Positions 40,675-49,101 of a stretch of DNA of 64,000 nucleotides are shown here, one piece after another. Below the pieces are notes generated by a model. It was not told the origin of the DNA and searched no databases. It saw nothing but the letters and a program-made list of their open reading frames with translations. The first letter of the stretch is position 1. The number at the start of each line of letters is the position of its first letter. A program made the translations under genes and the position numbers. This DNA comes from Pseudoduganella guangdongensis (GTDB lineage Bacteria; Pseudomonadota; Gammaproteobacteria; Burkholderiales; Burkholderiaceae_D): positions 33,758 through 97,757 of the forward strand of contig NZ_WWCJ01000020.1 of NCBI RefSeq assembly GCF_009857475.1. The letters are read 5' to 3'.

Positions 40675-41284
40675 CTTCTTGGCGCAGCAGGGTGGACATG
40701 TATTGCGGGGTGATGCCGAGGAAGGAGGCGAGCGATTTTTGCGAGATGCGGTGCTCGAGGCCGGGGTATTGCTCGCGGAAGGCGGCCAGGCGGCAATTGG
40801 CGGAAGTCATGCTGCGGATCAGGCAGCTCTGCGAGTAGCGCCGAATCGAGTGTTCCGAGACCTTCAGGTAGTACTCGCGCATCATGCTGTGCTCTTCGCG
40901 CAGCCGGGCCAGGGTCGCCCATTCCACCCGCACGGCGGTGACCGGCGTTTCGGCGATGATGAATTCCTGCGCGGGCTGGCCGTCGGCGGCGGCCAGCAGG
41001 TCGTGGTGCGAGCCGCAGGAGTCGCCTTCGGCGGAGAAAGCCATGGTGACGTCGCTGCCGTCGCGGGTCAGCATGCCGCGCCGCGCCACGCCGCGGTACA
41101 GCCAGTAGGCGACGCTGGCGGGCACGCCGGCGCGTTGCAGGTAGTCGCCTTTGCGGAACTGCAGCTGGGTGACGTGCGGCGCAAGTAAACGATTGAATTC
41201 ATCGAACAGTTCGCGCGAGACGCCGATCCGGCTCATGGTGTAGGCGCTGAACTCTTCGCGCTGTTGTAGGAATACGTCGGGCAT
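40658..41284 (-). CDS. Crp/Fnr family regulator, copy B
   Basis: 208 aa, similar in plan to copy A: a barrel with FRKGDYLQRAGVPASVAYWLYRGVARRG (FRKGDYLQRAG, WLYRGVARRG) and a C-terminal HTH (RISQKSLASFLGITPQYMSTL). Shared phrases (SRIGVSRELFDE versus ARYGVDEQLFDE) show common ancestry with copy A. The last residues after LLRQE (VRGQV) and the TGA are encoded by the palindromic repeat, so the native C-terminus may have been replaced. No convincing Shine-Dalgarno is seen at 41284. Confidence 0.88.
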   Translation of the reverse strand: MPDVFLQQREEFSAYTMSRIGVSRELFDEFNRLLAPHVTQLQFRKGDYLQRAGVPASVAYWLYRGVARRGMLTRDGSDVTMAFSAEGDSCGSHHDLLAAADGQPAQEFIIAETPVTAVRVEWATLARLREEHSMMREYYLKVSEHSIRRYSQSCLIRSMTSANCRLAAFREQYPGLEHRISQKSLASFLGITPQYMSTLLRQEVRGQV

Positions 41285-41659
41285 CGCAGTCTAATCTTGG
41301 TCTAAATGGCAATATTGTTTCCGTTTTGAAACAAGACGCTCCGCAATATAAACTACTGTCAGGAGCGCTGCAATAGCAGCAACGTAATGTTGGGCGGTCC
41401 TGCCACATTTTAATAAGTGCCTGAAAAACTTCAACTATTTAAACGAATGGCACAGCCGGCTGTAGCTATACTACGCGCCCGCTGACGGCAGGGGTCATGG
41501 ATTGTGTGAAGGCGCCGGGCGGCATCGGCGACAGCGCGCACGGCGCGCGTCGAGTCAGGCCGAACGGAGCGGACGGGGGCCGCAGGGGCGTTGGCGGGGG
41601 GGGCGGGCAAGGCGGCGCGAATGCCGCCCGGGACGGTGGTAACCGTTTTCCTGCTGGGG
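41285..41659. other. 375-bp gene-free stretch
   Basis: The left half (41285-41460) is AT-rich for this genome and holds short inverted repeats (GCTGC-AATA-GCAGC at 41367-41380; GCTCC/GGAGC at 41338-41366) suited to promoter or leader functions of the Crp-like gene. The right half is extremely GC-rich with G runs. A 94-codon plus-strand frame at 41497-41781 has the composition of noise. I see no gene here. Confidence 0.6.
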
Positions 41660-42412
41660 TTAACTTTCCATCCAGTCGCGCAGCCCGTCGACCCAAGGGC
41701 GGGCGTCCAGGTTCATGCTTTTGCGGATCTGGGCGGCACGCTCGTAGAGCTCGGAAAAATCGATCGACGGGGCGCGCTTGAAGGCGATCACCACGATATT
41801 GGCGTCGTGCACCTCGGGCAGCCAGACCACGGCGTCGAACACCTGCTCCATGTGCTCCAGGTTCTTGCCGTAGTTGTCGAACTCGCCGAAGACATTGGTG
41901 GTCATGATGCCGTCCGGCCCCAGGCAGTCGGCGCAGCCCTGGTAGAACTCGGGCGTGTCGAGCACCGGGCCGCGCGCCTCCTCGTCGTACAGGTCCACCT
42001 GCAGCACATCGACCGTGCCGTGGTTGCGCGCGTCCAGCACGAAATCCATGGCGTTCATCTGCCGCACGTCGAGCCGGCCGTCGTTCGGCGGCAGGGCGAA
42101 TTTTTCCTCGCAGATGGCGATCACATTGGGATTGAGCTCGATCGCCGTGACGCGCGCCTTGGGGAACTGGCGGTAGCTGAATTTGGTGAGGGCGGCGCTG
42201 CCCAGGCCGAGCTGCACGATGTGGCGCGGCGCGTGCTGGAACAGGGTCCACATCATCATCATGCGCACGTAGTCGAGCTCGATCAGGTCGGGCTTGTTGA
42301 TGCGCATCGCACCCTGCACCCAGGACGTGCCCAGGTGCAGCGAACGTACGCCTTCGAACTCCGTGATGGTGGCGGGCGGGAAGCCCGGCTGCTTAAATCG
42401 TTGGTTTTCCAT
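41660..42412 (-). CDS. Spermidine synthase-like methyltransferase-fold protein
   Basis: 250 aa. It has the spermine/spermidine synthase core: IVQLGLGSAALTKF (SAM/dcSAM-binding glycine loop), VTAIELNPNVIAIC with the acidic ribose ligand, and VDVLQVDLYDEEARGP. The N-terminal tetramerisation domain of SpeE is shortened, and the aspartates of the putrescine site are not obviously kept, so polyamine synthesis is not assured; many such proteins are methyltransferase-like of unknown role. Its start overlaps the preceding PEP-CTERM gene by 20 nt. Confidence 0.85.
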   Translation of the reverse strand: MENQRFKQPGFPPATITEFEGVRSLHLGTSWVQGAMRINKPDLIELDYVRMMMMWTLFQHAPRHIVQLGLGSAALTKFSYRQFPKARVTAIELNPNVIAICEEKFALPPNDGRLDVRQMNAMDFVLDARNHGTVDVLQVDLYDEEARGPVLDTPEFYQGCADCLGPDGIMTTNVFGEFDNYGKNLEHMEQVFDAVVWLPEVHDANIVVIAFKRAPSIDFSELYERAAQIRKSMNLDARPWVDGLRDWMES

Positions 42413-42932
42413 GCCGGTAGTTTACCAGCCCGCTCCCGCCCACCACGGCCAGGCCGGCCAGCAGCAGCAGCCAGGCCGAGGGTTCCGGCACCGCGCTGAT
42501 ATTGAGCGTGCCGGAATAGCTGGCCGAGGCTGGGCCCACGCCGCCGGGCGTATCGACATAGCCCATCACGGTCAGCACCAGCGGGCCCATGATGGTGGTT
42601 GGCGTCAGGAAGCCGTATTCAAAGATGCCGGGCCCGGTCAGGTTCATGAGGTAGCCGTTGATGGCGGCCGCAGTCAATGTCACGTCGGCCGCCGGCGCAA
42701 AGCCGATGCTGACCAGGCTGGCGTCGACGAAGAAGGTGCCATTGCTGGGCGAGAAATTAAAGATGTCGGTAAAGCTGCCCAGCTCGATGTGCGTGACGCC
42801 GAAGCCGGCGGACTGGCTGCCGGCGCTGCCGCCCAGGTTGACATTGCTGGTCAGGTCGTCGGCCTGGGCCGCTGGGGCCGCCGCCAGCAGGGCTGCCAGC
42901 GCGCTGGCGGGCAGCAAGGTGCGCATCTCCAT
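42393..42932 (-). CDS. PEP-CTERM-type exported protein
   Basis: 179 aa. Signal peptide (residues 1-24, ending AQADD), an acid- and Gly-rich beta-type body, then VPEPSAW, a hydrophobic helix (LLLLAGLAVVGGSG) and a weakly basic tail (NYRHGKPTI). The tail is less basic than a canonical PEP-CTERM end, but order and spacing fit. It should be an exosortase substrate placed at the envelope. The body (FNFSPSNGTFFVDASLVSIG) matches no fold I know. I found no GG-N10-GC sigma-54 element in its 117-bp upstream region. Confidence 0.85.
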   Translation of the reverse strand: MEMRTLLPASALAALLAAAPAAQADDLTSNVNLGGSAGSQSAGFGVTHIELGSFTDIFNFSPSNGTFFVDASLVSIGFAPAADVTLTAAAINGYLMNLTGPGIFEYGFLTPTTIMGPLVLTVMGYVDTPGGVGPASASYSGTLNISAVPEPSAWLLLLAGLAVVGGSGLVNYRHGKPTI

Positions 42933-43007
42933 GATCGTTCTCCCGAGAGCACAGGCAAGGCGCCTGCGCTCTTCAACTTACGCCGCACGATTGGTGTTGG
43001 CAGGACA

Positions 43008-43024
43008 TCAAGCGCATCGCTTGA
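43008..43024. promoter_or_regulatory. Palindrome TCAAGCGCATCGCTTGA
   Basis: A perfect 7-bp stem with a 3-nt loop lies between the histidine kinase stop and the PEP-CTERM start. It lacks a T run, so an operator or processing hairpin is as likely as a terminator. Confidence 0.4.
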
Positions 43025-43049
43025 GCGGGATCAAAGCCTCGTTAATTAA

Positions 43050-44381
43050 TCAGGCCAACGGCAGGATCATGGTTACGGCCAGGCCGCCGCCTTCGCGGTT
43101 GGCGAGGGTGATGCGGCCGCCGTGCGCCTCCGCGATTTCGCGCGCCAGCGCCAGGCCCAGGCCGGTGCCGCTGCGCTTGGTGGAATAGAACGGCACCAGG
43201 GCATTGGCCAGCACCGTTTCACTCATGCCGGGGCCGCGGTCCTGCACCTCGATGCGCAGCATGCCTTGCACGCGCCGCACTTCGAGCGCCACCTGCTCGG
43301 GCGGCGAGCCGGACTCATGCGCGTTCTTCAGCAGGTTCAGCAGGGCCTGCTCCATCTGCGCCGGATCGAAAGCGTGCGGCTCGTCGGGCACTTCGCCCAG
43401 CAGCGTGAATTGCACCTGGTCGGACAGCGCGGCCAGGAAGGTGCGCCAGTGCTGCGGGTCCAGGCGCGGCGTGGGCAGCTTGGCGAAGCGGGCGTAGCCA
43501 AGGATGAAGCTTTCCAGGTGGCGCGTGCGCTCCTCGATGGTGGCCAGGATTTGCGGCAGGCGCTCGGTCTGGCCGCGCCGCACCAGCTCGGCGCCCGAGT
43601 GGGCCAGCGAGGTCAGCGGTGCCAGGGAATTGTTCAGTTCGTGGCTGATGACGCGGATGACTTTTTTCCAGGTCTGCACTTCCTGCCGGCGCAACTCCTG
43701 GGTCAGCTGGCGCAGCAGCACCAGCTCGTGCGGGCGGCCATTCAGGCTGAAGCTGCGGCGCGCCAGGTGGAACACGTCTTCCTCCTCGCTGTCGCCGATG
43801 GTGAACAAGCCGTCGCCGCCGCGGTCCATGGCTTCACGCAGGGCCGGCTGCACGCGTGCCAGCAGGTCGGCCAGGTGCAGGCCCTCCAGCTTGCGGCCCG
43901 CGTGCAGCAGCTGGCGCGCTGCCGTGTTGGCGAAGACGATGGCGCCGCCGTCGGCCACCAGCAGCATGGCAACCGGGGTGTGCTGCACCATGGTGTCGAG
44001 CAGGAGCTCGCGCTGCACCAGGCCCAGGCGCTGCTCGCGCAGTACTTCGCCCAGCGCGTTGTGGGCCGCCACCAGGTCGCTCAGTTCATCGTTGTGCGGC
44101 CAATGCAGGCTGAAGGAAAAGTCGCCGTCCTGGTAACTGCTGACGGTGCCGGTCAGGGCGCGGTACAGCGACAGCTGGCGCTGCAGCTGGGCGCGGATGG
44201 TGATGACCGCCAGCGGCACCAGGCACAGCAGCGAAATACCGACCACGATGGAGGGATGGTTGGGCAGCAGTTGGTCCAGCCCGAGCGCGATCAGGATGCC
44301 GGTCGCGGTCAGCGTTCCCACCAGCGCCGACCAGCGCGTCAGTAGCGAAAGCCGCAAGGCTTTCGGGCCGTGTTCGTTCAT
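43050..44381 (-). CDS. Sensor histidine kinase (NtrY-like) of the efflux locus
   Basis: 443 aa. Two membrane helices (about residues 15-35 and 43-62) with only a few residues between them give almost no periplasmic sensor, so the signal may be membrane-borne. A HAMP-like linker and a PAS domain (VQHTPVAMLLVADGGAIVFAN as TPVAMLLVADGG, about residues 125-170) precede the H-box VISHELNNSLAPL, the N-box LLNLLKNAHES, G1 DRGPGM and GTGLGLALAREIAEAHGG. It overlaps the response regulator gene by 4 nt and is its cognate kinase. Confidence 0.92.
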   Translation of the reverse strand: MNEHGPKALRLSLLTRWSALVGTLTATGILIALGLDQLLPNHPSIVVGISLLCLVPLAVITIRAQLQRQLSLYRALTGTVSSYQDGDFSFSLHWPHNDELSDLVAAHNALGEVLREQRLGLVQRELLLDTMVQHTPVAMLLVADGGAIVFANTAARQLLHAGRKLEGLHLADLLARVQPALREAMDRGGDGLFTIGDSEEEDVFHLARRSFSLNGRPHELVLLRQLTQELRRQEVQTWKKVIRVISHELNNSLAPLTSLAHSGAELVRRGQTERLPQILATIEERTRHLESFILGYARFAKLPTPRLDPQHWRTFLAALSDQVQFTLLGEVPDEPHAFDPAQMEQALLNLLKNAHESGSPPEQVALEVRRVQGMLRIEVQDRGPGMSETVLANALVPFYSTKRSGTGLGLALAREIAEAHGGRITLANREGGGLAVTMILPLA

Positions 44382-45733
44382 GGGCGGGCGATGCCGAGCC
44401 GTTCCATGCGGCGGTAGAGGGCCTGGCGCGACAGGCCGAGGTCGGCGGCCGCCTGCGCCACCACGCCGTTGGCGCGCTGCAGGGCGCTGGCGATGGCGTC
44501 GCGGTCCGGTTCTTGCTCGGTGGCGCCGTGGCCGCTTGCCTGGGGCGCGGCGCTGGCGGCGGGCAGGCCGAGGTCGGGCACGCTGATGGCGGCGCTTTGC
44601 GCGAGCAGGCTGGCGCGCGCCATGACGTTCTTCAGCTCGCGCACATTGCCGGGCCAGCCGTGCGCCAGCAGGGCTGCTTCGGCGTCCGGCCGCAGGTGGC
44701 GTTCGGGGCCGAGGAAGTGGCGCGCCAGCGGCAGGATGTCGCCCGGGCGTTCGGCCAGCGGCGGCAGGCGCAGTTCGATCACGTTCAGGCGGTAGTACAA
44801 GTCTTCGCGGAAGGTGCCGGCGCGGATCATGGCGGGCAGGTCGGCATTGGTGGCGCTGATGACGCGCACCTGCACTTGCCGTTCGCGGTTGGAGCCGAGC
44901 CGTTCGAAGCGGCCGGTTTCCAGCACGCGCAACAGCTTCATCTGGCCGGCCAGCGGCAGGTTGCCGATTTCGTCGAGGAACAGGGTACCGCCGTCGGCCG
45001 CTTCGAACTTGCCTTCGCGCGCTTTGGCGGCGCCGGTGTAGGCGCCGGCATCGGCGCCGAACAGCTCGGCTTCGATCAGTTCGGAGGGCAGGGCGCCGCA
45101 GTTGAGCACGACAAACGGGCCTTCGCGCACGGCGGAGTTGGCCTGGATGATGTCGGCGATGCGTTCCTTGCCGGTGCCGTTCGGCCCGGTGATCAGGACC
45201 GGCACGTCGGCGCGCGCGACCTGGCAGGCGAGGGCGATCACGCGTTCAGTGGCGGGGTCGTTCCACACCATATTGCGCAGGTTGTAGCGCTCCAGTTCGC
45301 GGCGGCCGCGCAGCTCGTCGCTGCGGTGCTGGTTCAGGGCGCGGTTGGCCTGACCCAGTTCCAGCAGGTTGCGCACGGTGGCCACCAGACGCTGGTCGTC
45401 CCACGGTTTGGCCAGGTAGTCGGCGGCGCCGGCTTTGATCAGGTCGACGGCGGCGTCGAGGTGGGTCCAGGCGGTGAGCAGGATCACCGGCAGGTCGGGG
45501 TGGCGCTTACGGATGGCGCGGAACAGGGCGACGCCTTCTTCGCCGGAGGTGGTGTCGGCGCTGAAGTTCATGTCCTGCACCACCAGGTCGATGCGGGCGC
45601 CTTGCTGGTCGAGCAGGGCCAGGCCTTCGTCCGGGGAGGCGGCGCGCAGGGCGTCGATGTCGTGCAGGGAGAACAGGACTTCGAGGGCGACCGCAACGGC
45701 GGCGTTGTCGTCGATGATGAGTACGGTTGGCAT
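44378..45733 (-). CDS. NtrC-family sigma-54 activator response regulator
   Basis: 451 aa. Receiver domain (residues 1-120) with DLVVQDMNF supplying the phospho-acceptor Asp; AAA+ domain (about 145-380) with Walker A TGPNGTGKE, the sigma-54 contact loop as GAYTGA (usual form GAFTGA), Walker B GGTLFLDEIGNLP; and a Fis-type HTH at the C-terminus (QAAADLGLSRQALYRRMERL). The promoter element at 50410, upstream of the efflux adaptor gene, is the expected target. It lies between the kinase gene and the permeases, separated from the latter by a hairpin at 45761. Confidence 0.95.
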   Translation of the reverse strand: MPTVLIIDDNAAVAVALEVLFSLHDIDALRAASPDEGLALLDQQGARIDLVVQDMNFSADTTSGEEGVALFRAIRKRHPDLPVILLTAWTHLDAAVDLIKAGAADYLAKPWDDQRLVATVRNLLELGQANRALNQHRSDELRGRRELERYNLRNMVWNDPATERVIALACQVARADVPVLITGPNGTGKERIADIIQANSAVREGPFVVLNCGALPSELIEAELFGADAGAYTGAAKAREGKFEAADGGTLFLDEIGNLPLAGQMKLLRVLETGRFERLGSNRERQVQVRVISATNADLPAMIRAGTFREDLYYRLNVIELRLPPLAERPGDILPLARHFLGPERHLRPDAEAALLAHGWPGNVRELKNVMARASLLAQSAAISVPDLGLPAASAAPQASGHGATEQEPDRDAIASALQRANGVVAQAAADLGLSRQALYRRMERLGIARP

Positions 45734-45760
45734 TTGGGCAAGGATACAGGAAAACCGGGG

Positions 45761-45809
45761 AACCTGGGTCTGACCCGCAGGGACTCGGCGTCCCCGTCAG
45801 ACCCAGGTT
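45761..45809. repeat. Hairpin between permease and response regulator genes
   Basis: A perfect 14-bp stem AACCTGGGTCTGAC (45761-45774) with its complement at 45796-45809 encloses a second stem GGGAC/GTCCC. It carries the GTCAGACCC motif seen in the 27210 and 30260 hairpins. Its place 8 bp after the permease stop may lower read-through into the regulatory genes. Confidence 0.8.
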
Positions 45810-45816
45810 TTCGGGT

Positions 45817-47052
45817 TCAAGCGGAGCGGGTCGCCATCGCCGGCGAAATCGAGGCGGCGCGCCAGGCCGGCCCGTACACCGCCGCAATGCCCAGCGCCCA
45901 GAACGCGGCGGCGCCAAACAGCATGTACTCGGCCGGCAGGCGCGCCAGCTCCAGCTTGGACACCAGCAGGTGGTTCAGCGCCAGGGCGCCCAGCAGCCCG
46001 CCGGCGATGCCGGTGGTGGTGATCAGCAGGTTTTCGGTGATGAAGTAGCGCAGGATGTCGATCTTGCGCGCGCCCAGGGCACGCCGCACGCCGATCTGCT
46101 TGCGGCGCTGCGTGACCCACAGGCTGGCCATGCCGACGATGCCGCTGGCGGTGACCATCATCAGCAGCACGCTGACCGAGATCAGCATCCACGCCAGCGC
46201 GTTGTCGGCGCGGTAGCGCTTGACGCGTTCCTCGGCCTGGGTGGTGCTGCGCACCACCACCTGGCCGTTGTGCAGCTTGCGCAGGGCCTGTTCGGCGTCC
46301 TTCATCACGCGGTCCAGCTGGCCCGGCTCGGCGCGCACCGTGTACAAGATGCGCGAATTGCCCGACAGGCGGGTCGGCAGCATGGTGATCATCTCGCCTT
46401 CGATGCCGATCAGGGCGCTCGGCGTCTGCAGCCGCTCCACCACGCCGATCACGGTGGTTTCGCGCGCGCCGTCGCCGGCGCCGAAATACAGCTTCTTGCC
46501 GACGTAGCTGGCGGCGTCCGGCCACAGCTTCTGGCCGGTGGCTTGGCTGATGATGACCGTGGTGGGGAAGTCCTTGCTGGCGTTCTGGTCGATCTCCAGC
46601 ACGTCGCCGGCGTTGAAGTCGCGCCCTTCCACCAGGTTCAGGCCCCAGGTCTTGACCAGCGAGTCGGGCGTGAAGTAGCCGGCCGCGGTCGGCAGGCGCG
46701 CGCCCTGCACGCGGGTGTTGCCGATGCCGTTGTAGTTGCCCGAGTTCGACAGCACGATCTGGTTGGTGTCGGCCACCGACACCACGCCCGGCACGGCGCG
46801 CAGCGCGGCCGCTTGCGCCTTTTGCGTGGCGATCTGCTCCTGGTGGCCGCCCATGGTCAGGGGGCGTACGCGGATGGTGAATACTTCCTCCTCATGCGCG
46901 ATGCCGGTCGGGCGCGCCGCCACGGCTTGCCGCACGTTGACGATGTGCAGGGCGTTGGCCAGGATCGCCAGGCTGAGCGCCACTTGCACCGCGACCAGGA
47001 TCGGGCCGGTTTTGTTGCGCATCAGCGCGGCAAAGATAGGTTTGATTTCCAT
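45817..47052 (-). CDS. ABC transporter permease, MacB/FtsX type (second)
   Basis: 411 aa. An N-terminal helix (about residues 18-38), a periplasmic core of about 250 residues (MacB_PCD), then three helices of the FtsX domain (LAWMLISVSVLLMMVTASGIVG; the last two near 335-355 and 375-395) with the conserved RRKQIGVRRALGARK motif. It pairs with the other permease to form a heterodimer. Seven bp separate the genes. Confidence 0.92.
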   Translation of the reverse strand: MEIKPIFAALMRNKTGPILVAVQVALSLAILANALHIVNVRQAVAARPTGIAHEEEVFTIRVRPLTMGGHQEQIATQKAQAAALRAVPGVVSVADTNQIVLSNSGNYNGIGNTRVQGARLPTAAGYFTPDSLVKTWGLNLVEGRDFNAGDVLEIDQNASKDFPTTVIISQATGQKLWPDAASYVGKKLYFGAGDGARETTVIGVVERLQTPSALIGIEGEMITMLPTRLSGNSRILYTVRAEPGQLDRVMKDAEQALRKLHNGQVVVRSTTQAEERVKRYRADNALAWMLISVSVLLMMVTASGIVGMASLWVTQRRKQIGVRRALGARKIDILRYFITENLLITTTGIAGGLLGALALNHLLVSKLELARLPAEYMLFGAAAFWALGIAAVYGPAWRAASISPAMATRSA

Positions 47053-47059
47053 GGAGTCC

Positions 47060-48373
47060 TCACTGCGATTTGAGTTGCATGGCCGGCGTCACCTGGCAGG
47101 CGCGCCAGGTCGGCAGCAGGCCGGCCAGCACGGCGGCGGCGACCGACATGACGAAGGTCACGATCAGCATTTGCCAGTCCATGCGGGTGGTGATTTCCAG
47201 TGCTTTGGAGACGCTGCCGATCAGCGACAGGGCACCCAGCGCAAGCAACAGGCCAAGCAGGCCGCCGGCCAGGCCGATCACCGCGCTCTCGATCAGGAAC
47301 TGGGTGAAGATTTCCTTGCGCGAGGCGCCCAGCGCGCGGCGCACGCCTACCTCCGGCGCGCGCACCGAGAATTTGGCCAGCAGCAGGCCGATGGTGTTGA
47401 CCAGGCACAGGATCAGGAAGCCGAAGGCCAGCATGGCCGACAGGCGGCTGTCGTTGCCCACCACCTTGCGGTGCTCCAGCCACTCCATCACGTTGTACAG
47501 CTCGGACGGCGCCTTGCGCGGCATGCGTCCCAGCTTGCCTTGCTCGGCCACGTAGGCGTCCATATAGGCTTTGAGCTGGGCGCGATCGGCGACGCTGTGC
47601 AGCTCGACCCAGGGCTGGATCCAGGTGCATTCGGAATCGAGCAGGGCCTGGTAGCCCGGGTCGCGGTTGTCGCTGCAGCTCATGCTGCCGTTGTGCGGCA
47701 TTTCGCGGCGGATCGCGTTATGGAAGGGGATGTAGAACTCATCCTCTTCGGCAAAGGCGCCGTCGCCGCCGATGATGCGGTGGTAGCGCGGCACCGGGTT
47801 CCAGCCGGCGGTGACGCCGACCACGCCGTAGTCCTGGCCCATGAAGCGCACGCGCTGGCCGAGCGGGTTGGCGTCGCCGAACAGCTTTTCCGCCAGCTTG
47901 GCGCTCAGCACCATCACGTCGGCGCCGGCCTTGTCGTCGGCCGCGCTCCAGGCGCTGCCGTGCTTGAACGGCACTTCGAACATGGCGAAGAAGTCGTTGG
48001 TCAGCGACAGGCCGGAGCTGGCGAAGATCGGGATGTCCTTGCGCTGCGGCTCCATCGGGCCGCCCACGCCGCGGATCACGGTGCGGCGCTCGCCCTGGCC
48101 GGAGGCCAGCAGCGCCACCGCGTCCTTGTAGGACAACTGGTCGTCGCCGCGTTCGTCGCCGGGACTGTAGTTCTCGGCGGGCGCATTGTCGACCATGGGC
48201 ACGATCAGGCGCTCGCTCTTGTGCGGGATCGGGTCGCCCGACATGATGTGCAGGATGGTCAGGGTGGAGACGCTGGCCGCCACGCCGACCGCCAGGATCA
48301 GCACCATCAGGCTGGTCAGCAGCGGGTTGCGGCGCAGGCTGCGCACGCCCAGCATAAAGTAGTAGCCCAGCAT
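47060..48373 (-). CDS. ABC transporter permease, MacB/FtsX type (first)
   Basis: 437 aa from the ATG at 48373, which lies 6 nt after a perfect AAGGAGG on the minus strand; an upstream in-frame start was rejected for this reason. One N-terminal helix, a large periplasmic domain, and a C-terminal FtsX domain with VRAPEVGVRRALGASRKEIFTQFL (VRAPEVGVRRALGAS) are as in MacB. Such mechanotransmission-type permeases move substrates from the periplasm outward through a TolC-like channel. Confidence 0.92.
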   Translation of the reverse strand: MLGYYFMLGVRSLRRNPLLTSLMVLILAVGVAASVSTLTILHIMSGDPIPHKSERLIVPMVDNAPAENYSPGDERGDDQLSYKDAVALLASGQGERRTVIRGVGGPMEPQRKDIPIFASSGLSLTNDFFAMFEVPFKHGSAWSAADDKAGADVMVLSAKLAEKLFGDANPLGQRVRFMGQDYGVVGVTAGWNPVPRYHRIIGGDGAFAEEDEFYIPFHNAIRREMPHNGSMSCSDNRDPGYQALLDSECTWIQPWVELHSVADRAQLKAYMDAYVAEQGKLGRMPRKAPSELYNVMEWLEHRKVVGNDSRLSAMLAFGFLILCLVNTIGLLLAKFSVRAPEVGVRRALGASRKEIFTQFLIESAVIGLAGGLLGLLLALGALSLIGSVSKALEITTRMDWQMLIVTFVMSVAAAVLAGLLPTWRACQVTPAMQLKSQ

Positions 48374-48374
48374 C

Positions 48375-49079
48375 TCAAGCCTCCTTGGCGACAACCAGCG
48401 ACGGCGATTTGCGCACCAGGTCGGACACCTGGCCGTCGATGATGTGGACGTTGCGCTGGGTACGCTGGGCCAGTTCCGGGTCGTGCGTCACCATCAGGAT
48501 GGTGGTGCCCTCGGCGTTGATTTCTTCCAGCAGTTCCATCACGCCGCGCGCCATCTGGGTATCCAGGTTGCCGGTCGGTTCGTCGGCCAGCAGCAGCTTG
48601 GGCGAGCCGGCCAGGGCGCGCGCGATTGCCACGCGCTGCTGCTGGCCGCCCGACAGTTCGGCCGGGAAGTGGCGCATGCGCGAGGCCAGGCCGACCTTGG
48701 CCAGGGCGTCCTCGATGCGCTCTTTGCGCTCGGCGGCGTTGAAGCCGCGGTAGCGCAGCGGCACGTCGACATTGTCGAACAGGTTCAGGTCGGGGATCAG
48801 GTTGAAGCCCTGGAAGATGAAGCCCAGCTTTTCATTGCGCAGGCGCGAGCGGCCGTTGTCGTCCAGGCCCTTGACGTTGACGCCGTCCAGGATGTATTCG
48901 CCGCTGGTGAATTCCTCCAGCAGGCCGGCGATGTTCAGGAAGCTGGTCTTGCCGGAGCCGGAAGGGCCGGTGACGGTGACGAATTCGCCTTGCTTCACGT
49001 CGATCTCGAAGCCGCGCAGGGCGTGGGTTTCGATCATGTGGGTGCGATAGACTTTGCTCAGGTTTTGCATGCGCAGCAT
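48375..49079 (-). CDS. ABC transporter ATP-binding protein, MacB/LolD type
   Basis: 234 aa. Walker A GPSGSGKTSFL, signature LSGGQQQRVAIARAL, Walker B LLLADEPTGNLD and H-loop VTHDPELAQ are all intact. Length and similarity place it in the LolD/MacB ATPase group. It ends just before the permease start, so the genes are translationally linked. Confidence 0.95.
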   Translation of the reverse strand: MLRMQNLSKVYRTHMIETHALRGFEIDVKQGEFVTVTGPSGSGKTSFLNIAGLLEEFTSGEYILDGVNVKGLDDNGRSRLRNEKLGFIFQGFNLIPDLNLFDNVDVPLRYRGFNAAERKERIEDALAKVGLASRMRHFPAELSGGQQQRVAIARALAGSPKLLLADEPTGNLDTQMARGVMELLEEINAEGTTILMVTHDPELAQRTQRNVHIIDGQVSDLVRKSPSLVVAKEA

Positions 49080-49101
49080 GGTGTGCCTTTCAGTGTAGGG
49101 A

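Noticed and set aside
41309..41322. GG-N10-GC arrangement upstream of the Crp-like gene (minus strand)
   Set aside because: Only the GG and TTGC parts fit; the -24 block reads CGGAAA rather than TGGCA, so I do not call a sigma-54 promoter.
41497..41781. 94-codon plus-strand frame in the gap beside the spermidine synthase-like gene
   Set aside because: Gly/Arg-rich composition, no ribosome site, and it runs into the 3' end of a clear gene on the other strand.
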